Source of the DNA: Leishmania mexicana MHOM/GT/2001/U1103
Taxonomy: Eukaryota; Euglenozoa; Kinetoplastea; Trypanosomatida; Trypanosomatidae
Length of the DNA: 64,000 bases
NCBI RefSeq assembly: GCF_000234665.1
Contig: NC_018327.1
Span: 467,998 to 531,997 of the forward strand
Direction: 5' to 3'
The stretch's first letter is position 1. Each line of letters starts with the position of its first letter. The position numbers and the translations under genes are program-made. This document shows, one piece after another, positions 11,513-21,811 of this stretch. Under the pieces are notes generated by a model. It had not been told where the DNA came from. It saw nothing but the letters and a program-made list of their open reading frames with translations, and ran no database searches.

Positions 11513-13118
11513 CTTGGTCTGCGCGGGTTGATCTTGAGTGCGTTTCGTGTGTATGTGTGTGTGTGTGCCTATGCAGAACACCCGAAAGCCCGGAGGAAGC
11601 TAGAGCTTCAAAGAAGATGTCAGTGAAAGACCGCGTGTGTCAAGGCGACGTCTGCGTCATGTACAGACGAATAAATATGAATACATCACCGGAAACACCC
11701 ACACGTAGAAACCGAGCGAAGCAAAGTGGAGGTAAGCAGCAGAGATCCGCATGCAAGGAGCACACCGGCATAAGAAAGCATCCAGAACCATCGCCGAGGC
11801 ACCCCCCCCAAAGAACAGCATGTATGACGCGCCGTGTAAAAAAAGAAGACACGGCCGCCAGCTAACGCGTAGAGCAAGTCTGCTACCAGCACAGGTACCG
11901 CGCATCCCTCAGCAGCCCTGCACGTGGGGACAGTGGAGCGCGGTCGGGCGCACACCTCGCTCTCTCAGCGCCTAGGCGTGCCAGCCACTAAGTCGCACCA
12001 CGCCGCGCACCCGTCCGCGTGTGTGCGTGTGCACGTGCGCGCCCCGGCGTTGCCGCACTTCCTTTTCCTCCTTTCCTCTTTTCTACGGCGCAGTACAGTC
12101 CTTCCCCCATGACAGACTCGCCTGCGGAGACGAGGGCAGCCGTGGGGGGACGACAGACACGGGACGAGAGAGGCGCGCAGACAGACACGCGCCGCACCTC
12201 ATCTCACCACGCCACGGCTGCCGGTCACTGCCTTCAAAATAGCAAAACGGAAGGAAGCGACGAACATGCACAAAGGACAAGGAAAGAAGGGAAGATCTCA
12301 AGAAGAGACTTACTTGAAAGACAGGAAAGACAGAGCGAGATGATAAGCAAGGAGAGAGGCGGAGGAGCGGCGGAGGAAAGAAAGCGTCCTTCAAACGGAA
12401 AAGGGGCAGGGCGGGCATGCATCTTGTCGAAGCCAGATACGACGCCCACAAGGCAACACAAACACAAAAACGCAGGGAGACAAGCTGAGCAGCTCTTCCT
12501 TGCTGCTACACATGTGCGTGTAGTACAAGTACAGCCGCAAAAAGCATTACGCGGAGCAGCGAGCAGAGAGCGAGGAAAAATATGCGAGAGGAAAGAGACA
12601 CGGACTAGAGGGGGCGGCAGCAGCGGCGAAATAGTCTAGGAAGAGACGTGCTCGCTCCGGCACACATGAAGATAGAGGTGGAGGGGTGGGCAGAGGATGT
12701 GCCCGTGTGTAGATGCAATCCAAAAGAGAAGAACAAAAAAAACAAAGAACTCCCACGCAGGGGCAGCGGGAGTGTCGCTAGCACCGGCGATCACAGCACA
12801 CACACAGGGCTCGGCGTGGTCACAGTTGCGTAGCAGCAGGCCACGTGCCAAACTCCCAGCAGTGGCCGCGCGCGCACCCACGACGTCTACGGTGCGCCCA
12901 GCGCAGCCCACACCGCACACTCGGAGGTGGAGAGAGGAGGGCAGGACGAGAAAGCTCGCAGCGCTCAGGAGGTGCAGCCACAGCGGCCCCGTGCAGGCAT
13001 CAGCCACTGTGCGCGGGAGAGAGAGATGAAGCGGGAGGGACACACGCAGTACATCTCCGAGGGTGCACCAACGGTGGGGTGCACAGCACCGCTCACACAC
13101 AAGCCCGGACGCAGCGCA
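11513..13118. other. Spacer between SHERP copy 1 and HASPB
   Basis: No supported gene is visible. The spacer holds the second 304-bp repeat (11915-12218), then about 440 bp of purine-rich plus-strand sequence (12240-12660), the unit junction at 12664, and the HASP 3' flank shared by all three HASP copies. Confidence 0.6.
11915..12218. repeat. 304-bp direct repeat flanking SHERP, member 1b
   Basis: This is a direct copy of 10068-10371. The homology begins at GCCCTGCACGTGGGGACA and stops abruptly at CACGCCACGGC, after which the two members differ completely. Confidence 0.88.
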
Positions 13119-13736
13119 CTAGTTGGCGGCAGTGTCCTCCTTCGGGTGATTACCATTACCAGCCCCGTCGCCGTCACCCCCCTCACCCACGTGGTGTTCA
13201 CCCTCGTTGTTGCCCGCATCCCCATCGGCTTTCTCGCCATCGTGGTCGTTCTTCTCCCCATCGCCATCCGTCTTCTGGTGGTGGTCGTCGTCGTCGTGCT
13301 TGCCCGCATCCCCATCGGCTTTCTCGCCATCGTGGTCGTTCTTCTCCCCATCGCCATCCGTCTTCTGGTGGTGGTCGTCGTCGTGCTTGCCCGCATCCCC
13401 ATCGGCTTTCTCGCCATCGTGGTCGTTCTTCTCCCCATCGCCATCCGTCTTCTGGTGGTGGTCGTCGTCGTGCTTGCCCGCATCCCCATCGGCTTTCTCG
13501 CCATCGTGGTCGTTCTTCTCCCCATCGCCATCCGTCTTCTGGTGGTGGTCGTCGTCGTGCTTGCCCGCATCCCCATCGGCTTTCTCGCCATCGTGGTCGT
13601 TCTTCTCCCCATCGCCATCCGTCCTCTGGTGGTGGTCGTGGCCACCGTCCTTCTTGTTGCTTCCAGTGGTTGTATCGATGTTATCGGTACGCTTCTCGGG
13701 CTCCTTTGTGGAGTCCTTCGTGCACGAGCTTCCCAT
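13119..13736 (-). CDS. HASPB: Hydrophilic acylated surface protein B with five long repeats
   Basis: This 205-residue HASP begins MGSSCTKDSTKEPEKRTDN (Gly2 myristoylation, Cys5 palmitoylation). A central block of five tandem copies of a 29-residue His/Asp/Gly/Lys-rich repeat follows at residues about 34-175; the last link is 30 residues because of an extra Asp. The constant C-terminus ends HPKEDTAAN. Only the repeat-bearing form is called HASPB in Leishmania. The repeats are surface-exposed and immunodominant in that family. The motif here (TDGDGEKNDHDGEKADGDAG core) is unlike the short HASPB repeats I recall from L. major and L. donovani. It shares ends with the flanking HASPs, so the three copies differ mainly by repeat number. 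Confidence 0.93.
   Translation of the reverse strand: MGSSCTKDSTKEPEKRTDNIDTTTGSNKKDGGHDHHQRTDGDGEKNDHDGEKADGDAGKHDDDHHQKTDGDGEKNDHDGEKADGDAGKHDDDHHQKTDGDGEKNDHDGEKADGDAGKHDDDHHQKTDGDGEKNDHDGEKADGDAGKHDDDDHHQKTDGDGEKNDHDGEKADGDAGNNEGEHHVGEGGDGDGAGNGNHPKEDTAAN
13213..13650 (-). repeat. 87-bp coding tandem repeats of HASPB
   Basis: Five units begin at 13213, 13303, 13390, 13477 and 13564 (spacings 90, 87, 87 and 87 bp). Their DNA is almost identical, so repeat number is probably unstable. One matching unit is present in the 88-aa HASP gene at about 17322-17410, and none is complete in the 69-aa copy. Confidence 0.92.
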
Positions 13737-15443
13737 GGTTTACAAGCGGGGGAGATGGATAAGTGTTTAGAGGGGAGGGAGGGAGTGGCAAAAGCGTGGG
13801 TGGAGAGCGACTATGGGGATAAGCAAGTCGAGTCAGGCGTGCGCGGGCGCGGGGGGTGGCGGGGTGCACACGAGAAGGGGGTCGGATAGGTTAAGAGGGC
13901 TGTAGAGGGACGTGTAGGTGAGCCTGTAACGGGGAAAGACTGCGATGGCGCACGTCAGCGAAGGTTGTGCGGCAGAGAGGGAAGGCAAAGAGCAGCAGCA
14001 GAGAGCAGTGGGGGCCACAGAGAGAAACACGCGGTATGATCGAAGGTTCATAAACAGCAGCGCAGTGGCGCGGCAACTCAGCCAGCGCCGCACCTAGCAT
14101 CGACAGCGCGGAAGTACCCACGAGCACACGCACGGGAGGCTCAGGCCGGCAAGCAACCGGAGAGAAGAGCCTGCCCTGCACGTGGGGACAGTGGAGCGCG
14201 GTCGGGCGCACACCTCGCTCTCTCAGCGCCTAGGCGTGCCAGCCACTAAGTCGCACCACGCCGCGCACCCGTCCGCGTGTGTGCGTGTGCACGTGCGCGC
14301 CCCGGCGTTGCCGCACTTCCTTTTCCTCCTTTCCTCTTTTCTACGGCGCAGTACAGTACTTCCCCCATGACAGACTCGCCTGCGGAGACGAGGGCAGCCG
14401 TGGGGGGACGACAGACACGGGACGAGAGAGGCGCGCAGACAGACACACGCCGCACCTCATCTCACCACGCCACGGCCGCTGCGCGTCACCACCGTCATAG
14501 AGAACGCCGAGGGGGACTGTGGGGCAGCGGAGGGACTGCAGCGCAAACAACGGCCATCAAGAAAAATTGAACGCAGAAAGCAAGACAGCGATCTCTAGGA
14601 CGAGAGAGAGCGCGTGAAAAGAGAGAGAGGAACAAGTATACACATATATAAAGGACAACGGCGACCAGCATATGGTGAATAGACACCAGGCTGGTCGGCG
14701 GCACGGGGTGTGTGGTCTGCACGCGCACTTACACCCCACCCCCCTCAACACACACACACACTCAAAGTGCGCAGAGGCAAGCACAAAAGATGAAGAGATG
14801 CGCCCCTCACCCCTCCCTCCATTCGGAGCAGATGGGGCGCCTCCACCACTGCGCTACGGATAGACGAGACGCCACCGTGCCCATGGTCCAAGTCTTGGGC
14901 AAGGAGGGAAGTACCCCTCAACATAGAGCGGGTAAGCATGCACAACAAGAGACAGGAGAGATACACAAACTTGTAAAGAGAGGAAGACACGCAGAGAGAG
15001 AAAAGCACGCCATGCAGTGACAGCGGTGGAAGCCGTGTGCGTGGGCCACGTCAGCGTACACGTATAGACACATAGACGCGAGCGGCGCGTGCGGTAAAAA
15101 GACTATGTAGACGGTGGTGCTGACGGGGTCCACCAAGGACGCCTCCTCCTCCTCCCTGAGTCCAAATCCAAGGCACTCAGAGAGTGCAAGACAGGACACA
15201 GGCGGGAGAGGTGCAGCATGGACACACACGGACACAGTCACAGACAGTGGAGGGAGAGAGGGGTTACACCGCAGAGGACGCCGCTAGAAGTCGAAACACC
15301 CCACCAAGATAGAGCTGTTCGTGCATGCGTGCGTGTGTCTGTCTGTCTGCCAGCACACAACGGCGTCCCGCAGACGGCGCCATCGCTGCAGAAAGAAGTT
15401 ACAAAATAAATACTGGAGAACAAAGGCGTAAAGGGAGGACGCG
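13737..15443. other. Spacer between HASPB and SHERP copy 2 (copy of 9632-11338)
   Basis: This sequence is almost identical to the unit 1 spacer at an offset of 4105. It contains the 304-bp repeat member at 14173-14476. No supported gene is visible. Confidence 0.6.
14173..14476. repeat. 304-bp direct repeat flanking SHERP, member 2a
   Basis: This is the unit 2 counterpart of 10068-10371, paired with 16020-16323 around SHERP copy 2. Confidence 0.88.
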
Positions 15444-15617
15444 TTACGAGCCCCCGCTTATCTTGTCCTTGATGCTTTCAATCGTGTTCCCCACTGCGTC
15501 ACCGGCCACTGCAGCCTTGTTGCTCACACCATCCTTCAGCTCCTGGATCTTGTTGTGCGCATTGTCGCTCGTCTCCGCCGCGACGTTGCTCATCTGGTCC
15601 CTTGTCTCCTGGTTCAT
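15444..15617 (-). CDS. SHERP: Small hydrophilic ER-associated protein SHERP, copy 2
   Basis: This encodes the same 57-residue protein as copy 1, beginning MNQETRDQMS. The ATG at 15617 is the first in-frame ATG, since the longer open frame starts at GTG. It lies between the 88-aa HASP gene (upstream in transcription) and HASPB. Role and localisation are as known for SHERP: a peripheral protein of the ER and outer mitochondrial membrane, made in metacyclics. The flanking non-coding DNA is also conserved between the two copies, so post-transcriptional control is likely shared. Confidence 0.93.
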   Translation of the reverse strand: MNQETRDQMSNVAAETSDNAHNKIQELKDGVSNKAAVAGDAVGNTIESIKDKISGGS

Positions 15618-17227
15618 CTTGGTCTGCGCGGGTTGATCTTGAGTGCGTTTCGTGTGTATGTGTGTGTGTGTGCCTATGCAGAACACCCGAAAGCCCGGAG
15701 GAAGCTAGAGCTTCAAAGAAGATGTCAGTGAAAGACCGCGTGTGTCAAGGCGACGTCTGCGTCATGTACAGACGAATAAATATGAATACATCACCGGAAA
15801 CACCCACACGTAGAAACCGAGCGAAGCAAAGTGGAGGTAAGCAGCAGAGATCCGCATGCAAGGAGCACACCGGCATAAGAAAGCATCCAGAACCATCGCC
15901 GAGGCACCCCCCCCAAAGAACAGCATGTATGACGCGCCGTGTAAAAAAAGAAGACACGGCCGCCAGCTAACGCGTAGAGCAAGTCTGCTACCAGCACAGG
16001 TACCGCGCATCCCTCAGCAGCCCTGCACGTGGGGACAGTGGAGCGCGGTCGGGCGCACACCTCGCTCTCTCAGCGCCTAGGCGTGCCAGCCACTAAGTCG
16101 CACCACGCCGCGCACCCGTCCGCGTGTGTGCGTGTGCACGTGCGCGCCCCGGCGTTGCCGCACTTCCTTTTCCTCCTTTCCTCTTTTCTACGGCGCAGTA
16201 CAGTACTTCCCCCATGACAGACTCGCCTGCGGAGACGAGGGCAGCCGTGGGGGGACGACAGACACGGGACGAGAGAGGCGCGCAGACAGACACGCGCCGC
16301 ACCTCATCTCACCACGCCACGGCTGCCGGTCACTGCCTTCAAAATAGCAAAACGGAAGGAAGCGACGAACATGCACAAAGGACAAGGAAAGAAGGGAAGA
16401 TCTCAAGAAGAGACTTACTTGAAAGACAGGAAAGACAGAGCGAGATGATAAGCAAGGAGAGAGGCGGAGGAGCGGCGGAGGAAAGAAAGCGTCCTTCAAA
16501 CGGAAAAGGGGCAGGGCGGGCATGCATCTTGTCGAAGCCAGATACGACGCCCACAAGGCAACACAAACACAAAAACGCAGGGAGACAAGCTGAGCAGCTC
16601 TTCCTTGCTGCTACACATGTGCGTGTAGTACAAGTACAGCCGCAAAAAGCATTACGCGGAGCAGCGAGCAGAGAGCGAGGAAAAATATGCGAGAGGAAAG
16701 AGACACGGACTAGAGGGGGCGGCAGCAGCGGCGAAATAGTCTAGGAAGAGACGTGCTCGCTCCGGCACACATGAAGATAGAGGTGGAGGGGTGGGCAGAG
16801 GATGTGCCCGTGTGTAGATGCACTCCTTAAGAGAGGAACAAAAAAACCATGAGAACTCCCACAGCAGGGATCAGCGGAGAGTGTCGCTAGCACCGGCGAT
16901 CACAGCACACACAAAGGGCTCGGCGTGGTCACAGTTGCGTAGCAGCAGGCCACGTGCCAAACTCCCAGCAGTGGCCGCGCGCGCACCCACGACGTCTACG
17001 GTGCGCCCAGCGCAGCCCACACCGCACACTCGGAGGTGGAGAGAGGAGGGCAGGACGAGAAAGCTCGCAGCGCTCAGGAGGTGCAGCCACAGCGGCCCCG
17101 TGCAGGCATCAGCCACTGTGCGCGGGAGAGAGAGATGAAGCGGGAGGGACACACGCAGTACATCTCCGAGGGTGCACCAACGGTGGGGTGCACAGCACCG
17201 CTCACACACAAGCCCGGACGCAGCGCA
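15618..17227. other. Spacer between SHERP copy 2 and the third HASP gene
   Basis: It includes the 304-bp repeat at 16020-16323 and the unit junction at 16769. The start of the third, partial unit (about 16819-16890) carries several small indels and substitutions compared with units 1 and 2. No supported gene is visible. Confidence 0.6.
16020..16323. repeat. 304-bp direct repeat flanking SHERP, member 2b
   Basis: This is the unit 2 counterpart of 11915-12218. Confidence 0.88.
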
Positions 17228-17750
17228 CTAGTTGGCGGCAGTGTCCTCCTTCGGGTGATTACCATTACCAGCCCCGTCGCCGTCACCCCCCTCACCCACG
17301 TGGTGTTCACCCTCGTTGTTGCCCGCATCCCCATCGGCTTTCTCGCCATCGTGGTCGTTCTTCTCCCCATCCCCATCCGTCCTCTGGTGGTGGTCGTGGC
17401 CACCGTCCTTCTTGTTGCTTCCAGTGGTTGTATCGATGTTATCGGCACGCTTCTCGGGCTCCTTTGTGGAGTCCTTCGTGCACGAGCTTCCCATGGTTTA
17501 CAAGCGGGGGAGATGGATAAGTGTTTAGAGGGGAGGGAGGGAGTGGCAAAAGCGTGGGTGGAGAGCGACTATGGGGATAAGCAAGTCGAGTCAGGCGTGC
17601 GCGGGCGCGGGGGGTGGCGGGGTGCACACGAGAAGGGGGTCGGATAGGTTAAGAGGGCTGTAGAGGGACGTGTAGGTGAGCCTGTAACGGGGAAAGGCTG
17701 CGATGGCGCACGTCAGCGAAGGTTGTGCGGTAGAGAGGGAAGGCAAAGAG
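16769..17750 (-). repeat. HASP-SHERP tandem unit 3, truncated (about 980 bp)
   Basis: This partial unit holds only a HASP gene and its flanks. Homology to units 1 and 2 stops at about 17750, where GGCAAAGAG continues into a unique TATATAGACG sequence. It marks the upstream border of the array in the transcription direction. Confidence 0.9.
17228..17494 (-). CDS. HASP: Hydrophilic acylated surface protein with a single repeat
   Basis: This 88-residue HASP has the acylated start MGSSCTKDSTKEPEKRADN, one copy of the 29-residue repeat, and the same constant C-terminus HPKEDTAAN. It is intermediate between the repeat-less 69-aa copy and the five-repeat HASPB, and could be described as HASPA2 or as a contracted HASPB. 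It is the first HASP gene of the array in the transcription direction. Membrane targeting through Gly2 and Cys5 is expected, as for the family. The single repeat shows how changes in unit number could interconvert these alleles. Confidence 0.9.
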   Translation of the reverse strand: MGSSCTKDSTKEPEKRADNIDTTTGSNKKDGGHDHHQRTDGDGEKNDHDGEKADGDAGNNEGEHHVGEGGDGDGAGNGNHPKEDTAAN

Positions 17751-18855
17751 GGTATATAGACGTAAGTGTATGTTGAACGTTTAGAAATTTTTGATGACAA
17801 TTGTCTGGAGAAGGTTTCTGATGCAAACTGTTTGAAGCCTGTGACTGGAACGCTACGGCAAGCAAGCGGCCACGTAGAGGCTTAGAATGAGTGGCGTACG
17901 TAAACAGTAGGCAGGATGCACCCACTCGTGCGCAAAGAGAAGAGGGGTGAGAAGAGAGATAGAAGTAGGAAAGATGTGAAAAGGAGAGCCAGCGTGCACA
18001 GACAGATGCAGCACACATGTCAAGCCAAGGCGTCGTATCGTGGGTATCTCCCAACGAGAGAAGTAGATGCGCGCGCGCAGACATGGATACATACATACAT
18101 ATACACATGCACATATATACATATATATATACATATACATAGAGAGGGATACTCAATGTGTTTGCGAAGGTAAAGCCGAAAGACAAGAACAGTTTAATCA
18201 ACATTCGCATACGGTAACGGTCAAGGAAACAAGGCGTAGTGTACATCATGCCAAAAATAACGGCGCAGATTACATATAGGCATAGACAGAGTGGGGGGAG
18301 GGGAGGGGGAGAAGGAAGGGAATGAGAGCGTGGGTCGTGTCTCCACGCGTGCGCTTTTCACTTTTTTTGTCGATGTGGCTTTGTTTTTTTTCTCTATTAT
18401 CTTCGGGCGCGGCCTCTAAAGGAGGATATGGGCGGCTCTGCGCAGGCGTGCGTGCGTGCGTGTTTGTGTGTGTCTCTCTCTGTGCTATAACGGAGATGAA
18501 GCAAAGTCTTCAGGGAAGGAGTGCAGTCACACAGAGAGCAAGTAAAGAAAGGCACGACACGCTTCGGGGGGAGGCGGATGGGGAGGCGTCAACTAAAAAA
18601 AGAAAACGAAAACAACAACAACGCAAGAGAACTGAGAACGTGACAACGCGTGAGGGGGAGAGAGGGACACGCCATCGCGCGCTACGCATGCGCACTGGTC
18701 TCACCCTCTGAGTCAGCTGGAGGAGCAGAAGATGCCGAAATAGATGGGAGGATGCGCTGTGCCGGTGACCGACCCGGACTTTGAGAAACACCCATGCATG
18801 TTGTTAAGGACGTAAGAAGGCTGCCCTTCCGTAGCCGATGCGTTCTGCGTCGCTA
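17751..18855. other. Unique intergenic sequence upstream of the HASP array
   Basis: No supported gene is visible. The sequence includes alternating CATA/TATA tracts near 18090-18142 and a T-rich stretch near 18357-18400. It is likely the 3' UTR of the CFAP97-like gene plus HASP 5' sequences. Confidence 0.55.
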
Positions 18856-20529
18856 TCAAACGGGTGCGTAGGTAATCCTGCTCGACTCCCAACGCCGTAG
18901 CAACGCTTCCGCCGTCCCCGCCGCTGTTGATCCGTCGCCTTGGCTTGAGGTGGTGATGCGCGCCGTTGATATCGATCCATTCCACTTGATTGGCACTGGT
19001 GCTGGTGAGGCGCTTCCTGGTGAGCCGAATCGCCTGCGTCGATAGCCGCTGCCACACGGCTCGGATGGGACGGCAGGAGCGAAGCGTCTTCCAGGTCGGG
19101 CTGCTGGGGCTGTCTGTGGTGCGGGAAGAGGTGGTGCCCCTCCTGGCCCCTGTGCAGGAAGGCAACTCTGCACGAAGCAGCCGCCATCGGCTTTCCAGCC
19201 ACCGTCCGCGGATGCCGCATCTCGCGGCTGCAATGCGGGCCTGAAGGGCCGCGCTGGCTGCGCCGCGTATGGGTTGGTGTCGGTTTGGGCTGCTGCAATT
19301 CGTTCATGACGCCGCTGCAGCGCGTGACGCCACATCTGAGTTACGCCTCCTTCTTCGCTTGGCGTAACGCGGAGCACAGTGGGAGACGCGGCCGTATGGT
19401 ATTGCGGGCCAGAGGCGTTCGACTCTCTGTGAGTGCCATGCACTGAATCATGCATCCCTCGTCGATTCTGAGAAGCAGAAAAAGCGCCGCCGCTTCCCCT
19501 CGCGCGTGTCGAGGTGCCACCGCCGCCTTCACGGCGCAGTTGCAGGTCGGCCGCGTAATGCAACAAAGGAATGTCCGTGGCAGAGATGGGCTGCCAGTCG
19601 GGGCGAGACGTACCTCGCACTCGCTTCGGGGATTGGTACAGGGCAGCGGCGTACCCCGCTGCTGTGGCATCGCCGCTGCAGTCATCTGCACCGTCAAGGC
19701 TTCCTATGGAATCCTCCAGCACGAGCGGCACACCTCCGTAGGACGTGGTGCGCACGGCCGGCAGCAGCGAGGCTGGAGCGGTGCGCGACGCTTCGGCGAT
19801 GGAGAGCGGCGGATAAGGGTGTCCACGCAGCAGTGGAGGGATCGTAGCAAGCTCCGGGGCCATCGGGTACGGTGCCGCCGCAGCACTGCCACCGCAACCG
19901 TGGGTGAGCCGTTTTCTGGAGGCCGCCTTTAGAACTCGCTCGCCGGCAAACTGCTCAGCTGGCTTGAATCGCGAGAGCCGCTCCAAGCGCTTCTTGTGAA
20001 CTGTTGTGTACCATGTGCCGAGCTCCTTGGCGGTGCGCAAGTTTGGCGACACGGAAATAAGATGCAAGAGAAGCCTCTCGTTTTCCTGCGCAATTTGCCG
20101 CTGCCGCAACTGGCGATGGAGCAAGCGGTGCGACGTCTGGTTCTCGATGTTGTCGAAGAGGCAGACCTGCGCAGAGGTCGGGACGAGGTTCATGTTGCGT
20201 CCTTTGCGCGCCGTGTCGTCACTGGCGAGAAGAAGCTGATGCAGTATCTTCACATTCTGAGCATAGATTTGAGCCTCATCGTGCCGCACTTGCTGGGCGT
20301 AGCGATCGGCGTAGAGGTGTCTGTAGTGGTCCATGGTGGGGTCACCTGGTTGTTGAAAATCCACGTCAGGCGCATCCTGAATCGTGTGGGAGGGACTGAG
20401 ACGTATCGCGGCCAGCCGCTGCATGTGCCACAAGTGTGCCAGCCCCGCCTCTTGCTCCGAGGTGGCGTAGTAGTGCTGCCGTAAGTTCTGACGCTCCTTG
20501 GCCGACGTGTGGGCCACTGGACGCGACAT
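18856..20529 (-). CDS. CFAP97/Hemingway-like protein, putative
   Basis: This 557-residue protein starts at a good ATG (MSRPVAHTSAKERQNL). Residues about 130-185 contain IAQENERLLLHLISVSPN followed by a WYTTVHKKRLERL helix. This resembles the short CFAP97 (Hemingway/KIAA1430) motif of cilium-associated proteins, where an EN.RLL helix is followed by a Trp-containing segment. The rest is Ala/Pro/Ser-rich and probably disordered. No signal peptide or membrane segment is seen. Related metazoan proteins are linked to motile-cilium axonemes, so a flagellar role is possible but inferred from one short motif. It is the first non-HASP gene upstream of the HASP array. The C-terminal 90 residues are low-complexity, so a frame error there cannot be excluded. 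Confidence 0.75.
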   Translation of the reverse strand: MSRPVAHTSAKERQNLRQHYYATSEQEAGLAHLWHMQRLAAIRLSPSHTIQDAPDVDFQQPGDPTMDHYRHLYADRYAQQVRHDEAQIYAQNVKILHQLLLASDDTARKGRNMNLVPTSAQVCLFDNIENQTSHRLLHRQLRQRQIAQENERLLLHLISVSPNLRTAKELGTWYTTVHKKRLERLSRFKPAEQFAGERVLKAASRKRLTHGCGGSAAAAPYPMAPELATIPPLLRGHPYPPLSIAEASRTAPASLLPAVRTTSYGGVPLVLEDSIGSLDGADDCSGDATAAGYAAALYQSPKRVRGTSRPDWQPISATDIPLLHYAADLQLRREGGGGTSTRARGSGGAFSASQNRRGMHDSVHGTHRESNASGPQYHTAASPTVLRVTPSEEGGVTQMWRHALQRRHERIAAAQTDTNPYAAQPARPFRPALQPRDAASADGGWKADGGCFVQSCLPAQGPGGAPPLPAPQTAPAARPGRRFAPAVPSEPCGSGYRRRRFGSPGSASPAPVPIKWNGSISTARITTSSQGDGSTAAGTAEALLRRWESSRITYAPV

Positions 20530-21811
20530 CTTTCACCGTCGAAGACCACGAATCGTGTCGATTAAGGTGATAGGATCTCCCTTCAATGGTCAAGTAGGGA
20601 AAGATGGTGTGATGATGCGGGAAACTGCCTGCATGTCGGCCGCGCCAGCCTTCGTTTTCCGTTCTTGCTGCCTGGTGCACGTCCCGAGTCGAGCACGTCG
20701 CAGCTTCAACTACGAGTAGTGATGATCCACACACGCACACCGTCCCCAGTGTCGCTCAGAGCCACAGCCGCTACGACAGCTTGGCTGCGGCGCTCAAAGA
20801 AGGCGAGAAAGGCGGGGATGAGCCTCCACGCGTGAGTGAGGAAGCAACTGTGCGTAGCTGGGCCCCAGCGAGAGAGAAACGGGGCCTGCGAGAACGTGCG
20901 CGCGTGCGTGCGAGTAGAGAGACTTGCAGGGACTCTTGCGAAAGAAAAGGGGAGGAGCAATAAAGCTCGTAGTCATCGCGAATAAACACCGGCATGTGTG
21001 TGTGTGTGCGGGTGTGGGGGGTGGCGGTGGCGGTGAGGGTAGCAGAGAGAACCAAAGGTTGGCATGGGTGTCAAAGCGGGGGCCGTGGAAAGACACGCAA
21101 GTGATACGTAAACACAAATCGAACGTGTATCAGGAAAAAAAAGACAAGGAGTGAGAGGGCAGCCTAACGCTGCGCCGTCACTCTGGATATCTCTTGCTGG
21201 GCGCATCAGACAGCGTGCATCACGCAGGGGAGCACTTGCCCAGATTCAGAGGTTCGTGAGCGCCTGACAACGTCCAGAACGGCCCACAGCAGCCTGTCCC
21301 AGCGACGCAGGAGTAGGGAAGCGGAGAGTGGAAACGATGGAGATGCGATGTGCCGAGTGTTGCTGCTCGTGCGATACTGACGGTGCACTGCAATGGCGGT
21401 GCATGCAGCCATTGGTCCTTCTGCGTCATGTAGATCGGATTGCCGCTGAGGCTACAGGGCGCCAGAGGCTGGGAGATGACAAGCTGAGTAAGGTGCTACC
21501 CCGAGCGCCGCTCATCCATCAGGGATGGCACACACACACATACACATACACATACACCAAGCAGAAAGACTCAGGCATACGGGTCGGCATACAGATGCCC
21601 ACGCTTGCATGTAACAAGCGAAGCACACGCGCAACCAGAATATTCAAAAAAACAAAGGCCCGGAAGCGGCGCGCGCAAGAGAAAACAAAACGAAAGCTGA
21701 CACGAGAGAGCGGTGCGGCGGCGTGTGTGACCATATCATGCGCGGCAAGAATGACGTGCACCGCACACATTCATCGCTGATCAAAGCCGAGTGGCCTACG
21801 ATGTTCCGACA
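20530..21811. other. Intergenic spacer
   Basis: Most of it is purine-rich on plus with GT and CA runs (about 20995-21010 and 21531-21556). A more complex stretch at 21160-21530 supports short open frames on both strands, none recognisable. Confidence 0.5.

Larger units (their letters stand above)
8967..12663 (-). repeat. HASP-SHERP tandem unit 1 (3697 bp)
   Basis: The sequence starting ACATGAAGATAGAGG at 8967 restarts at 12664 and 16769. Unit 1 carries a 69-aa HASP gene and a SHERP gene. It aligns to unit 2 with a constant offset of 3697 before the HASP repeat region and 4105 after it. The 408-bp difference is exactly the 136 extra codons of HASPB in unit 2. Confidence 0.9.
12664..16768 (-). 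repeat. HASP-SHERP tandem unit 2 (4105 bp)
   Basis: This is a second full unit carrying HASPB (205 aa, with repeats) and SHERP copy 2. Outside the HASP repeat region it is nearly identical to unit 1, including all of the non-coding spacer, which indicates recent duplication or ongoing gene conversion. Confidence 0.9.

Noticed and set aside
12965..13645. Second minus-strand frame with TTTMARKPMGM repeats
   Set aside because: This is an alternative frame of the HASPB repeat block, with no acylated start and Thr/Arg/Met composition typical of an off-frame reading.
12845..13889. Plus-strand frames of 305 and 320 codons with regular repeats
   Set aside because: Their repeats are the antisense of the HASPB 87-bp units. 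The minus strand gives the recognised HASPB protein.
18713..19307. Two other minus-strand frames overlapping the end of the CFAP97-like gene
   Set aside because: They overlap the main frame in GC-rich, low-complexity sequence. A frameshift in the C-terminus cannot be excluded, but nothing favours the alternative frames.
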